Shown: positions 1 through 10,346, numbered from the stretch's first letter. The stretch: 64,000 nt of DNA from Streptomyces tuirus (GCA_018195615.1 JAGTPG010000001.1:1736001-1800000), one strand, 5' to 3'. Notes: a model not told the origin generated them from the sequence alone. Numbers and translations are program-made.

Positions 1-369
1 TTCCGCGGCAACAACCACGCCTTCGTCACGGCGACCGCCGCACTCGAGACGTACTGGACCGGCAACCGGATGGAGAAACAGACCATCGCCCGCGGGGAAC
101 AGGTCGAGCAGGCACTGCACATGATCCGCGACGAGCACCCGCACCTGGGCGCCGCCGTGCGCGGACGCGGGCTGGTGTGGGGGATGGAGTTCGCGGACAG
201 GCACCGCGCCTCGGCCGTGGCCCGGCGCGCGTTCGACCTCGGGCTGCTGGTCGAGACGTCCGGGCCGGAGGACGAGGTCGTCAAGCTGCTGCCGGCCCTC
301 ACTGTCGGCGCGGAAGAGCTGGACGAGGGGCTGCGGATCCTCGCCCGAGCGGTACGGGAGACCACGTGA
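1..369 (+). CDS. ectB: Diaminobutyrate-2-oxoglutarate transaminase, C-terminal part
   Basis: This is the last 122 residues of EctB, the PLP enzyme that converts L-aspartate semialdehyde to L-2,4-diaminobutyrate, the first committed step of ectoine synthesis. The gene enters from the left edge, so its start and the PLP lysine are not visible. The part seen begins with FRGNNHAF and runs through the C-terminal small domain of class III aminotransferases ([10 protein letters not shown], then [10 protein letters not shown]). The stop TGA overlaps the GTG start of ectC, which indicates translational coupling. Identity rests on the family signature together with ectC and ectD directly downstream. 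Confidence 0.93.
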   Translation, partial: FRGNNHAFVTATAALETYWTGNRMEKQTIARGEQVEQALHMIRDEHPHLGAAVRGRGLVWGMEFADRHRASAVARRAFDLGLLVETSGPEDEVVKLLPALTVGAEELDEGLRILARAVRETT

Positions 370-763
370 TAGTCCGATCACTGAGCGAGATCGAGGACAC
401 CGAGCGCCATGTGAGGGCCGCTTCCGGTACCTGGGAGAGCAAACGCCTCGTGCTCGCCAGGGAGAAGGTCGGCTTCTCGCTGCACGAGACCGTGCTGTAC
501 GCGGGCACGGAGACATCGATGTGGTACGCGCACCACGTCGAGGCCGTGCTGTGCGTCGCGGGCGAGGCCGAACTCACCGACGAGGAGACGGGCCAGACCC
601 ACTGGATCAAGCCCGGCACGATGTACCTGCTCGACGGCCACGAGCGGCACACGCTCCGCCCCAAGACGGACTTCCGCTGCGTGTGCGTCTTCAACCCCCC
701 TGTGACCGGCTGGGAGGACCACGACGAGAACGGTTCCTACCCTCCCCCGCGCCCGACGCCTGA
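366..763 (+). CDS. ectC: L-ectoine synthase (frame broken near the 3' end)
   Basis: EctC is the cupin-fold enzyme that cyclises N-gamma-acetyl-diaminobutyrate to ectoine in the cytoplasm. The GTG start at 366 overlaps the ectB stop, and the protein begins [12 protein letters not shown], the usual EctC N-terminus. Family blocks are clear: [50 protein letters not shown] and [15 protein letters not shown]. After GSYP the frame is lost at about 740-750 in a C-rich run. Adding one base gives a short tail ending PAPDA and a stop at 761-763, for a total of 132 residues, the normal EctC length. As printed, the frame would run on into ectD to 899. I judge this a sequencing deletion. Confidence 0.9.
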
Positions 764-779
764 CGGAAGGGGACCGCCC

Positions 780-1656
780 ATGACCGCTACCACCACGGCC
801 GTCCAGGACCTCTACCCGACTCGGGCCCCGCCGAGGCTGTCACACCCCGCAGGGACCCGGTCGTCTGGGGCCGCCCTCCCCCGACCTGAAGTCGTATGAG
901 CGCAACGGCTTCCTGACGGACGAGCACCTGCTGACGGACGACGAGACCGAGACGTACCGCACCGAACTCGACCGGCTGCTCCACGACCCGGAGCTCCGCA
1001 GCGACGAACGCCGCATCGTCGAACCCGGGACGCAGGACGTCCGGTCGGTGTTCGAGGTACACAAGATCAGTGAGGTCTTCGCGAACCTGGTGCGCGACGA
1101 ACGCGTGGCAGGCACCGCCCGCCGCATCCTCGGCTCCGATGTGTACGTCCACCAGTCCCGGATCAACGTCAAGCCGGGCTTCGGCGCCTCGGGCTTCTAC
1201 TGGCACTCGGACTTCGAGACGTGGCACGCCGAGGACGGCCTGCCGCGCATGCGCACGGTGTCGGTCTCGATCGCGCTGACCGAGAACCTCGCCACCAACG
1301 GCAGCCTCATGATCATGCCGGGCTCGCACCGGACGTTCATCGGGTGCGCCGGCCGCACACCGAAGGACAACTACAAGAAGTCCCTCCAGATGCAGGACGC
1401 GGGCACACCCTCCGAGGAGGCGTTGACGCGGCTGGCCTCCGAGCACGGCATCGAACTCTTCACGGGCGAGGCAGGTTCGGCGACCTGGTTCGACTGCAAC
1501 TGCATGCACGGTTCCGGCGACAACATCACGCCCTACCCGCGCAGCAACGTCTTCATCGTCTTCAACAGCGTGCACAACACGGCGGTGGAACCGTTCGCGG
1601 CCCCGGTCCGACGGCCCGCGTTCATCGGGGCCCGGGACTTCACGCCGGTCCGGTGA
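780..1656 (+). CDS. ectD: Ectoine 5-hydroxylase (two frame breaks near the 5' end)
   Basis: EctD is a non-haem Fe(II)/2-oxoglutarate dioxygenase that converts ectoine to 5-hydroxyectoine. The start is ATG at 780, 16 bases after the inferred ectC stop, behind a GGAAGGGGA ribosome-binding site. The conserved core is intact from about 1048: [14 protein letters not shown], the iron-binding HxD in [11 protein letters not shown], the [14 protein letters not shown] block, and the distal histidine in NCMHGSGDN. Between about 798 and 872 the frame shifts twice, each time as if one base were missing from a G/C run. Restoring both gives 292 residues, close to the family's usual 295 or so. The organism can therefore probably make hydroxyectoine as well as ectoine. 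Confidence 0.9.
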
Positions 1657-1678
1657 CCTCTGCGGCCGTCCCCACGTC

Positions 1679-2566
1679 TCACTGGCCGGGGCGGCGGTAT
1701 GCCTTCACGACACTGGCGTAGCTGTTCTTGGCGTGGCCCTGGGCGATGACGCCCTCCATCAGCGCCTCGGAGTACTTGGGCAGTCCGGTGTCGACGCCGA
1801 GCGCCTCGCTCTCCTCGACGAGGTGCTTGAGCGCTCCCAGGTGCGTCTCCAGGGTGGCGTCGTCGGCCGGGAACTCCTCGTCGCCGGCGTCGATCTGCGC
1901 GGCGTAGTCGGCCGTGAACATCTTGATGGCGTCGAGCCACATGTGCGCCCACGGCAGGAACTCCCGCGCCTTGACGCCGCCGGTCTCCACGATGGCGACG
2001 CCGTGCAGGAAGCTGTTCAGGGCGCCCCACATCAGGCCCAGCAGCGACACGTCGAACAGGGCGGGCTTGCCGTGGTCCGTGCCGAGGTAGGTGGTACCGC
2101 CGCCGAGGAGCTTCAGCACGGGCTCGTGGGCGTCGAAGACGTCCTTGTCACCGGCGTAGAAGAGGACGGAGGTCTCGGCGCCGATGCCGGGCGGGGTGAT
2201 CATGATGGCGCCGTCGAGGTACCGGGCGCCGTTCCTCTCCGCCCACTCGGCGGCCTGCCGGGCCTGTTCGGAGGAGCCCGTCGTCAGGTTGACGACGGTC
2301 TTGCCGCGCAGGGCGTCGCCCAGCGAGCCGATGACGTCGTGCACCACGTCGTACGTCGACACGCACACGACCAGGAGGTCGCTCGCGGCGACGGCGTCGG
2401 CGGGGTTCGCGGCGAGGACCGCGCCGTCCGCGACGAGGCCGTCGGCCTTGCCCTCCGAACGGTTCCACACGGTGGTGGCGTGACCCGCCTTCAGAAAGGC
2501 GGCGGCCAGGGCCTGCCCCATCAGGCCGAGGCCGAGCACCGACACCGAGGTGTGGTTGTCACCCAT
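1679..2566 (-). CDS. NAD(P)-dependent imine reductase-type oxidoreductase
   Basis: This 295-residue protein is an NAD(P)-dependent beta-hydroxyacid-dehydrogenase-like enzyme of the imine reductase (IRED) group. The N-terminal Rossmann motif is VLGLGLMGQALAAAFLKAGH, followed by WNRSEGKA, which suits NADPH. The NLTTGSS substrate-loop motif and the FDVSLLGLMWG segment are typical of IREDs; the Asp in that segment is the residue usually seen in R-type IREDs. IREDs reduce cyclic imines to amines, but the natural substrate is usually unknown. The gene is convergent with ectD and divergent from the SARP regulator at 2733. A plain 3-hydroxyisobutyrate-type dehydrogenase is the alternative and is less likely. 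Confidence 0.85.
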   Translation of the reverse strand: MGDNHTSVSVLGLGLMGQALAAAFLKAGHATTVWNRSEGKADGLVADGAVLAANPADAVAASDLLVVCVSTYDVVHDVIGSLGDALRGKTVVNLTTGSSEQARQAAEWAERNGARYLDGAIMITPPGIGAETSVLFYAGDKDVFDAHEPVLKLLGGGTTYLGTDHGKPALFDVSLLGLMWGALNSFLHGVAIVETGGVKAREFLPWAHMWLDAIKMFTADYAAQIDAGDEEFPADDATLETHLGALKHLVEESEALGVDTGLPKYSEALMEGVIAQGHAKNSYASVVKAYRRPGQ

Positions 2567-2732
2567 GAATCAGTTCCTCCAGTACGAAGTGATGTGCCTC
2601 GATGGAGGCTGGCAGACGCCCCTTCGGATTCGCTTCGGACGACTTCGGAATCACTGCGAGAAGGCGCTTCGGGCCGGGGCCGAGCCCTTTTCTTCGCACG
2701 TCGCGCCGAGTGGCGGCGGTTACGCTGAGATC

Positions 2733-5700
2733 ATGGAATTCGGGGTGCTGGGGCCGCTGGAGGTGCGCACGGACGAGGGACTTCTCGTGCGGGTACCCGA
2801 AGTCAAGGTTCGTCTGCTCCTCGCGGACCTGCTCGCCCACCAGGGCCAGGTCGTCCCGGCGGGCCGGCTCATCGAAACCCTGTGGGACGGCTCGACGTTC
2901 ACGGCACGGCCCTCGGCATCGCTCCAGGCGAAGGTGTCCCAGCTGCGGCGCGCGCTCCGGGACGCTGAGGCGGGCGGCGGCGAACTGGTCGCGCACCGGC
3001 CGCCCGGATACGTCCTGGACATCCCCGCCGGCGCGCTGGACGCCGGCCGTTTCCGCGAACTGGCCGGCCGGGCCAGGGCGGTCGAGGACCCGGTGGCACG
3101 GACGGCGCTGTACACCGAGGCACTGGCGCTGTGGCGCGGCCCCGCCTTCGCCGAGTTCGCGGACCAGCCGTTCGTGCGGCCGACGGCGGCGAGCCTGGAG
3201 GAGGAACGCCTGACGGCCGTCGAGGAACACGCCGGAGTGCGACTGGAGTTGGGCGAGCACGGCCTGCTGGTCGGCGAGCTGACGGAGCTGGTGGAGCACC
3301 ACCCGTTACGCGAGGGGCTGCGGGGCGCGCTGATGCGGGCGCTGTACCAGGCGGGGCGCTCCTCCGACGCGCTCGACTGCTTCAACGATCTGCGGCGCCG
3401 GCTCGACGAGGAGCTGGGGCTCAGACCCGGCCCGTCCCTGGAGGCGCTGCAGCAGGCCATCCTGCGTCACGACCCGGCCCTGGCCCGACGGAAGCCGCAC
3501 GCGCAGCCGTCCGCGCGGGTGCGGGTGGGGCCGGGGCCGACCGGTTCGGCGTCGCCCCTGGTGGGCCGCGACCAGGACGTCCGGGCGATCCGGACGCTGC
3601 TCTCGCGGCGCCGTCTGGTGACGCTCACCGGCCCGGGAGGGGTCGGCAAGACCCGGCTCGCCCAGGCCACGGCGCAGAGCCTGGCGGGCGCGTTCGGCGA
3701 GGGCACCTGGCTGGTGGAACTCGCGGACGCGGGGGCCTGGAGCGGTTCGCCGGCGTGGAGCCGCTGGCCGAGCAGGTCATGGCGACGCTGGGGATCCGGG
3801 AGAACGCCTCGGACGACGACTGCAGGGGCCCGACGGACCGTCTCGCGAACGCGCTGGCCGGCCGGCGGCTGCTGCTGGTGCTGGACAACTGCGAACACGT
3901 CGTGGAGGCCGTGGCCCGGTTGACCGGCCTGCTGCTGAGCCGGGCCCCGCACCTGCGCATTCTGACGACCAGCCAGGAGCCGCTGCGTACCCGGGACGAG
4001 ACGGTGTACCCGGTGGCGCCCCTGTCGCTGCCGCCCGCGGACCGGCCGGATCTCGACGCGCTGGCGAGCGCGGGCGCCGTACGTCTCTTCGTGGACCGCA
4101 CCACCGCGACGGACCCCGAGTTCGTGCTCGACGCCACCACAGCCCCCTCGTCGCGGACGTGTGCCGGCGCCTGGACGGCATCCCGCTCGCCCTGGAACTG
4201 GCCGCCACACGCGTGCGGTCCCTGGGCATCAGGGAGCTGCACGACCGTCTCGACGACCGCTTGAGCGTGCTCACCAGTGGCTATCGGGACGCCCCTTCAC
4301 GGCACCGGACGCTCCAGGCCACGCTCGACTGGAGCTGGGGCCTGCTCGACGCCCGGGAGCAGACCGTGCTGCGCAGGCTGTCGGTGTTCAGCGAGGGGTG
4401 CGGTCTGCAGGCCGCCGAGGAGGTGTGCTCCGGCGGCGGCGTGTCCCCCGCCGACGTCCTGGACGCGCTGGGCCTGCTCGTGGAGCGTTCCCTGGCCGTC
4501 CGCGCCGAGGGACGGCAGGGCCCGCGCTACCGGCTGCTGGAGTCCGTCGCGGTCTACGCGCGTGACCGGCTCACCGAGTCCGGCGAGTACGCCGAGACCG
4601 CCGCCCGGCACCTGCGGTACTGCGTCCGTCTCGCCGAGCGCGCCCGGCCGCATCTGCACGAGCGGGAGCAGGCCCGCTGGTTCCACTGCCTCGACCCGGA
4701 GGCGGCCAACATGCAGCGCGCGCTGGCCGAGGCCGCCCGGGCCGGGGCCGCGCGGGAGGCGTTGCGCCTGGTCAACTCGCTGACCTGGTACTGGTACGTC
4801 CGGGGCCGGCTGGGCGAGGCCCGCAGGGCGCTGGCGACGGCCCTGGACACGCCGGGCGACGCCAAGCCCGAGGAGCGCGTGGAGGCGGAGTTCTGGTACA
4901 CGGGCATCCGATTGCTGCTCGGCGAGCACGACCGGGACCGCGACGACCTGGAGGAGTACCCGTCCGGGTCCACCCTGGAGTCGACGAGGGCCCAGTGGTT
5001 CCTGGCGCACGCGCAGTGGACGGTGGGGGCCCTGGTCAAGGGCGAGCAGCGGGTCGAGCGTGTCCTGGTCCGCTTCCGCACCCTGCGCGACGCCTGGGGC
5101 ACGGCCGCCGCGCTGACCACCCGCGCGTGCTTCGCCCTGGCGCGCGGTGACCTGGAGGGGCTGCGGAGCAACGCCGAGGAGGCTCGCGCCCACTTCGCGG
5201 AACTGGGCGACCTGTGGGGCCGGCTGAAAACGACCGACGTGCTCGGCAGGCTCGCCGAGATCAACGGCGACTACGACCTGGCCGCCCGGTTGCACCGGGA
5301 GAGCCTGCGGATCGCCGAGGCGCTGGAGACCTGGCCCGAGATGTCCATGAAGCTGTCGGGCCTGGGCCGGATCGCCCTGCTCACCCAGCGCTACGACAAG
5401 GCCGACGACCTGCACACGCGCGCCCTGCGGCTCGCGGCCGAGCAGGGCAACCAGCCCGCCGAGCAGTTCGCCGCACTGGGCCTCGCGCTGAGCGCCCGGC
5501 GCCAGGGCCGGCTCGACGCGGCGGAGGAGTGGCTGCGGCCCTGGCTCGCGTGGAACCGCCGGCGCGGCGACGGCCCGGGCCTCGCACTGGTCCTGGCCGA
5601 ACTGGGCTTCATCGCCGAACAACGCGGCGACGCCGGCCGAGCGCTCACACACCACCGGGACGGCCTCACGGCCGCCGCGACGACCAAGGACCCCCGCTCG

Positions 5701-5985
5701 GTCGCCCTGGCCCTGGAAGGCCTGGCGGGGGCGTACTCCCTGGCCGACGCCCCGGAACGCGCGACCCGCCTGCTCGGCACGGCAGCAGCGACCAGAGAAC
5801 GGGCCGGCGCCCCGCACCCCCCTGCGGAACGAGGCGACGTGGAACGCATCACGGCCCGCCTGCGCGACACCCTCGACGAGGCCACGTACACCCACGAGTT
5901 CACCTTCGGCACCCAACTGGACCACGAGTCCCGGCTCACGGAGGAACTGCCGCAGGAGGGGGCGCCGGATGATCAGGTCCCCTGA
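2733..5985 (+). CDS. AfsR/SARP-family transcriptional regulator (two frame breaks)
   Basis: This is a large regulator of about 1084 residues once two single-base losses, at about 3745 and 4144, are restored. An OmpR-type winged helix fills roughly residues 1-90 (starting [11 protein letters not shown]). A bacterial transcriptional activation domain follows to about 250, ending in [20 protein letters not shown]. Next is an NB-ARC ATPase with Walker [12 protein letters not shown], Walker [12 protein letters not shown] and [14 protein letters not shown]. The C-terminal third is TPR-like. Such proteins activate secondary-metabolite or stress genes at direct repeats near their targets. The divergent imine reductase is the obvious candidate target, with about 166 bases of shared promoter region. 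Earlier in-frame starts exist, but 2733 gives the canonical N-terminus. Confidence 0.88.
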
Positions 5986-6034
5986 CGCCTGGTGGGGCCT
6001 CGGCCGACCACCTGACTACGGGAGTGACACGCGG

Positions 6035-6123
6035 TCAGCGCCGCTCTTGCCTGTAGACGCCGAAGCCGAGAAGCGGCATCCGCACGCCGTTGTTGAGGGT
6101 GACCTGGGGGTCGGTGCGGTCAT
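6035..6123 (-). pseudogene. Aldo/keto reductase N-terminal fragment
   Basis: On the minus strand this stretch encodes VTLNNGVRMPLLGFGVY followed at once by a stop. That is the N-terminal beta-hairpin and first strand of the 2,5-diketogluconate-reductase-type aldo/keto reductases, as in the genes at 16174 and 17096. A candidate ATG at 6121-6123 is one base out of frame. Everything after the first 25 or so residues is missing, so this is a relic. Confidence 0.6.
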
Positions 6124-6170
6124 GAGCTGGGCTTTCTGTTTGCGGTCGGCTGCGGTGATCGCGAGTGCGG

Positions 6171-6443
6171 TCAGCGGTGCTTGAAGCCGGTCAGGGCGGC
6201 GGGGGCGAGGGTGGGCTTCGTGACTGGGGCGTCGCCGAGGGCCTGGTCGATCGCGGTCAGCAGGTCGTCGGACAGCTGGACACCGGAGGTGGCCGCGTTG
6301 GCGTGAACCTGTTCGGGGCGGGAGGCACCGGTGATCGCGGAGGCGACCTCACCGCGGCGCAGGATCCACGCGAGGGCCAGGGTGGGGTCGACATGGTGCG
6401 CACCAACGCGGGGGAGCTGGGCTGCTGGCCGCCGCCGGCCCAC
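6171..6443 (-). pseudogene. Aldo/keto reductase C-terminal fragment
   Basis: The translation contains LALAWILRRGEVASAITGAS and PEQVHANAATSGVQLSDD, the C-terminal NADPH-binding segment of the longer (Kv-beta-like) aldo/keto reductases, and ends AALTGFKHR at a stop. The catalytic tetrad and the whole N-terminal barrel are absent. It belongs to a different subfamily from the fragment at 6035, so the two are not halves of one gene. It lies just after the SARP gene, at the edge of the decayed island. Confidence 0.65.
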
Positions 6444-6587
6444 TGCGCGAGCAGGGGCTGGTGTCCCGTCATGCAGGAGCTGGTGTTGCTGACGCCGCCC
6501 GACGGCCGTTCCCTCCGGGCAGGACGGTGGCTCGCGAAGAGCCGGCCGGGCACCGGCTGATCATCGTGCAGCGGGGCACGGCACTGT

Positions 6588-6608
6588 CTTATAAGCCAAC
6601 CTTATAAG
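6588..6608. promoter_or_regulatory. Twin palindromic operator before the tartrate dehydrogenase gene
   Basis: Two copies of the perfect 8-bp palindrome CTTATAAG stand at 6588-6595 and 6601-6608, separated by CCAAC. They are strikingly AT-rich for this genome and begin about 77 bases before the ATG at 6665. The arrangement suits a dimeric repressor of the GntR or MarR type bound to two sites. No such regulator lies next to it; the nearest candidate regulator is the LysR gene at 13726, whose family normally uses T-N11-A sites. Confidence 0.5.
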
Positions 6609-6664
6609 GCAGATCGGGATCATGTCTTGGACGCGCTGCCCGGCCCGCTGCTGCAATCGGCCGT

Positions 6665-7726
6665 ATGACGCACCAGAACCACCGCATCGCCCTCATACCC
6701 GGTGATGGCATCGGGACCGAGGTCCTGCCGCCCGCCCGACGAGTCCTGGACGCCGTCGGCCGCCGCCACGGAATCGGCTTTTCCTACACCTCCTACGACT
6801 GGTCCTGCGAGCGCTACGTGCGCGAGGGCTCGATGATGCCCGAGGACGGCCTGGACCGGCTGCGCGAGGCGGACGCGATCCTGCTGGGCGCCGTCGGCTA
6901 CCCGGGCGTGCCGGACCACGTCTCGCTGTGGGGGTTGCTGATCCCCATCCGCCGCACCTTCCGCCAGTACGTCAACCTGCGGCCGGTCCGGGTCTTCGAG
7001 GGCGTGGACAGCCCGCTGCGCAGCGCCGCCGCGGGCGAGGTCGATCTCGTCGTCGTCCGGGAGAACGTCGAGGGCGAGTACAGCGAGATCGGCGGACGGC
7101 TGAACCACGGCACGCCCGAGGAACTGGCCGTCCAGGAAGCGGTGTTCACCCGGACCGGGGTCACCCGGATCGCCGACTACGCGTTCTCCCTCGCCGCCCG
7201 CCGCCGGGGGAAGCTCACCTCCGCCACCAAGTCCAACGGCATCATCCACACCATGCCGTTCTGGGACGAGCTGATCGCCGAGCGGGCCGCCGAGCACTCC
7301 GGCGTCACCTGGGACCAGGAGCACATCGACGCGCTGGCCGCGAAGTTCGTCCTCGACCCCGCCCGCTTCGACGTGGTCGTCGCCTCCAACCTCTTCGGCG
7401 ACATCCTCAGCGACCTCGCGGCCGCGGTCGCCGGATCCATCGGCATCGCCCCGGCGGCCAACCTCAACCCCGAGCGGGACTTCCCCTCGATGTTCGAGCC
7501 GGTGCACGGCTCCGCCCCTGACATCGCGGGCCAGGGCATCGCCAACCCACTGGGCGCGATCTGGTCCGCGGCCCTGATGCTCGACCACCTCGGCCACCCC
7601 GAGGCCGCCGGGGACATCGACAACGCCATCACCGCCGTCCTGGCCAAGTCGGATGTGCGAACCCGCGACCTGGGCGGCACGGCGACGACCGAGGAGTTCA
7701 CCGAGAAGCTGCTGGAACTTCTCTGA
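6665..7726 (+). CDS. Tartrate/D-malate dehydrogenase-type beta-decarboxylating enzyme
   Basis: This intact 353-residue member of the isocitrate/isopropylmalate dehydrogenase family begins HRIALIPGDGIGTEVLPP. The motifs MMPEDGLDRLREADAILLGA, GVPDHVSLWGLLIPIRR and FRQYVNLRPVR, and later REN-EGEYSEIGGR, are typical of the tartrate dehydrogenase / D-malate dehydrogenase branch and not of LeuB. The expected reaction is NAD-dependent oxidation and decarboxylation of tartrate or D-malate. It has its own promoter region with an AT-rich palindromic site, and it heads a same-strand run of genes. A degraded second copy of the family lies at 13422-13652. The choice between tartrate and D-malate cannot be made from sequence alone. 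Confidence 0.85.
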   Translation: MTHQNHRIALIPGDGIGTEVLPPARRVLDAVGRRHGIGFSYTSYDWSCERYVREGSMMPEDGLDRLREADAILLGAVGYPGVPDHVSLWGLLIPIRRTFRQYVNLRPVRVFEGVDSPLRSAAAGEVDLVVVRENVEGEYSEIGGRLNHGTPEELAVQEAVFTRTGVTRIADYAFSLAARRRGKLTSATKSNGIIHTMPFWDELIAERAAEHSGVTWDQEHIDALAAKFVLDPARFDVVVASNLFGDILSDLAAAVAGSIGIAPAANLNPERDFPSMFEPVHGSAPDIAGQGIANPLGAIWSAALMLDHLGHPEAAGDIDNAITAVLAKSDVRTRDLGGTATTEEFTEKLLELL

Positions 7727-7918
7727 CCGCCCCGGCCCTTCGAAAACCGCAGCCGAGTACCCCGCCGTACCGGGATGCAGAGCCGGAGCTCACAGACAGC
7801 GTGCGGCTGTGAGCCGCGGGCCCCCTCAATGAGCCCGGCTCACGCCCAACCACCCCGAATCGGACCGTCTGGCGTCGAGGGCACAGCATGCGCCCCGGCG
7901 ATACGAAAGGAAAGTCCT

Positions 7919-9057
7919 GTGTCAGTTGCGAGAAAGCGCGTCGCCGTCGTCGGCGTGGGAACGATGGGCAGCCAGGCCGCCTGGCGGCTGGCGGCCCGCG
8001 GCGCCGAGGTCGTCGGCTACGACCGGTTCGCCCCGGCCATGACCGCAGTGCCGCCGGCGGTGAGACCCGGATCTTCCGCAGCGCGCACTTCGAGGACTCC
8101 CGGTGGGTCCCGCTGCTCAAGCACGCCGACGCCCTGTGGGAGCAGCTCCAGGAGGAGACCGGCCGTGAGCTGCGCCGTCTGACCGGGTGCCTGCTGATGG
8201 GGCGGACCGAGCACCAGCAGATGGCCACCGTCCTGCAGTCCATCGCGGAGCACGGCCTCGACCACGACGTGCTGGATGCCGAGACGCTCGCCAAGCGCTT
8301 CCCGCAGTACCGGCTCGAGGACGGCGACGCGGCCGTGCTCGACCACCGCGCCGGCTTCATCCGCCCCGAACTGACCATCCAGACCGCCGCCCGCCGCGCC
8401 GAGCAGCTGGGTGCCGTCATCCACCGCTACACCACGGTCCGCGAGATCGTCCCCGTCGCGAACGGCGTCGAGATCCGCACCGACGCCGGCAGCGAACGCT
8501 TCGACACGGCCGTCGTCACCCCCGGCCCCTGGGTCAACGACCTGCTGCCCGACCTGCCGTGGGAGGTGGAAGTCCGCCGCGTCATCAGCGCCTGGTACGT
8601 GCCCACCGCACCCGACGCCTGGTTCGGCGAGGAGCGCCCGGCCTTCATCCGCACGGCACCCACCCACTGGTACGGCCTGCCCTCCCCGGACGGCATCTCG
8701 GTCAAGCTCGGCCTGAACCGCGTGCTGCACCGGGTCGTCGGCGACCCGAACCGGCTGGAGCGGACTGTGCGGCCGGAAGAGCTCGAGGTCTTCAGCGAGT
8801 TGATCGGCCGTTACCTGCCCGACCTGCACCCGGACCCGACCCGTCTCTCCGCTTACATGGAGGGCTACACCGAAAGTTCCCGCCCGCTGGTCGGCCCGCT
8901 GCCCGGCGCCGAGAACGTCATCCTCCTCGCCGGATTCTCCGGCCACGGCTTCAAGCTTTCACCCGCCTTCGGCGACATCGCCGCCGACCTGGCGCTGGAC
9001 GGCGCCTCGCCCCAGCCCATCGACTTCCTCTCCACCGTCGGCCGCACGGAGGCGTGA
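7919..9057 (+). CDS. SolA/monomeric sarcosine oxidase-like FAD oxidoreductase (one frame break)
   Basis: The GTG start at 7919 follows a GAAAGGAAAG ribosome-binding site and gives a Rossmann FAD-binding motif, VAVVGVGTMGSQAAWRLAAR. The frame is lost at about 8035, where one G appears missing, and continues in ETRIFRSAHFED to give 379 residues. The C-terminus has LAGFSGHGFKLSPAFGDIAADL, standard for the DAO/MSOX family, which oxidises N-methyl amino acids to imines with H2O2. The Cys that usually holds FAD covalently in this family appears to be replaced by Ala in the LSAYMEGYTES segment, so FAD may be non-covalent. The stop is followed two bases later by the next ATG, so the genes are probably co-transcribed. 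Confidence 0.8.
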
Positions 9058-9059
9058 CC

Positions 9060-10123
9060 ATGAGCGTCACCACCCTCTCCGTCGGCTCTCTGGAGGCCCG
9101 GCCTGGCTCCAAGGCGCGCGGTAGTGTCCGGGCCGATCTCGGCAACCTTGCCGTCGACATCCCGCTGATCCTGGTCAACGGCTCCCGCCCCGGCCCTCGA
9201 GTGGTCATCACCGCGGGTGTGCACGGCGGCGAGTTCACGCCCATCGACGCCGTCGTGCGACTGGCTGACGGGCTGGAACCCGGCACGGTGCACGGACAGG
9301 TGATCATCTGTCCGGTCGCCAACCCTCCCGCCGTGTACCAGGGCCGGCTCAACATCTCCCCGGTCGACGGCGTGAACATCAACCGTGTCTTCCCGGCAAC
9401 CCGGACGGCGGCCCCACCGAACGGCTGGCCGCCTGGCTCTTCACCCACCTCGTCGACGGCGCCGACGTCTACATCGACCTGCACTGCGGGGGCATCGACC
9501 AGGTCCTGCGGGACTTCGTCGGCTACCGCCTCACCGGTGAGGAGGACCTCGACAAGGCGACCACCGAGCTGGCGGGCTCCTTCGGTATCGAGGACGTCAT
9601 CATCGGGCTGACGCCCGAGGGTGGCAACAGCCACGCGGCCGCCGCCCGCCGGGGCATCTCGGCGGTCCTGGTCGAGGTGGGCCAGCTCGGCCGGCGGGAC
9701 GAGGCCACCGCCCTCCGCCGCGTCGAGGGCGTGCTGAAGGCACTGCGTCACCTGGGCGTCCTCGACCAGGACGACTCCGCCCCGGCGCCGATCCGCGAAT
9801 GGGTCTGGTCCGCAGGCGTCACCGCCGAGGCCACCGGGCTGTGGTACCCGGAGTTCTCCTTCGACGCCGACATCATCGGCGAAGTCGCGGAAGGCGATGT
9901 CCTCGGCCGCATCGTCGACCCGGTCGACGGCCGGGAGCACACGGTGCACGCCCCGGCCGGCGGGCGGATCTTCTACGGTATGCACGGCCTCACCGTCGCC
10001 CCCGGCAAGGAACTGGCCGCCCTGGCCGTCCCGTGGGACCCCGACACGGCCACGCGCGCCGCCGCCCTCCACATCCCCGGCGTGGGCAGCACCGAACCCG
10101 ACGAGGCCGATCCCCGCCCCTAG
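9060..10123 (+). CDS. Succinylglutamate desuccinylase/aspartoacylase-family deacylase, copy 1 (one frame break)
   Basis: A zinc carboxypeptidase-fold deacylase of about 354 residues. Zinc ligands are seen in TAGVHGGEFTPID (His and Glu) and in YIDLHCGG (His). The break at about 9399 lies in the VFPGN motif, where one G is missing, and the frame resumes at AAWLFTHLVDGADVYIDLHC. Members remove acyl groups from N-acyl amino acids; the relevant subset includes the N-acetyl-diaminobutyrate deacetylases of ectoine catabolism (DoeB/EutE). It starts two bases after the SolA-like gene and is followed by an aminotransferase relic and a second paralogue, which suggests an operon for a modified amino acid. 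The exact substrate is unknown. Confidence 0.8.
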
Positions 10124-10159
10124 GCAACCCCCACCCCCAGCCGCCCCCAACCACCCCCT

Positions 10160-10235
10160 CGGCCACTCAGCGGCCTTACGGACCTGCCCATCGTCGGCGA
10201 CGTCCGCGGCACCGAGTTCATCTACTTCGTGCGAA
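10160..10235 (+). pseudogene. Possible class III aminotransferase relic
   Basis: A short frame reads LPIVGDVRGTEFIYFV, which matches the C-terminal domain motif of class III PLP aminotransferases (compare [10 protein letters not shown] in ectB). It is flanked by out-of-frame sequence, and no PLP lysine region survives. It would be the remnant of an operon gene between the two deacylases. The match is short, so the call is tentative. Confidence 0.35.
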
Positions 10236-10346
10236 CCCGTCGGCGACCTCGACGACCACGGGTTCGGCGACACCCCCCGCAGGCACGCTCGCCGAGGCAT
10301 CGGCCCGCCTGTGAACCACCTATGAACCACCTATGAAAGGAACAAC

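Noticed and set aside
366..899. Read-through frame fusing ectC to the first residues of ectD
   Set aside because: The extended tail is not EctC-like, and one added base gives the normal EctC length and stop, so a true fusion is unlikely.
4297..5925. Long open frame of 542 codons opposite the SARP gene
   Set aside because: An antisense shadow typical of GC-rich codon bias; its composition (Gly, Gln, Arg, Val rich) is not protein-like, while the plus-strand frame has clear SARP domains.
6390..6587. Plus-strand frame with REEPAGHRLIIVQRGTAL before the tartrate dehydrogenase operator
   Set aside because: Looked briefly like part of an enzyme, but the frame is interrupted and overlaps the reductase relic on the other strand.
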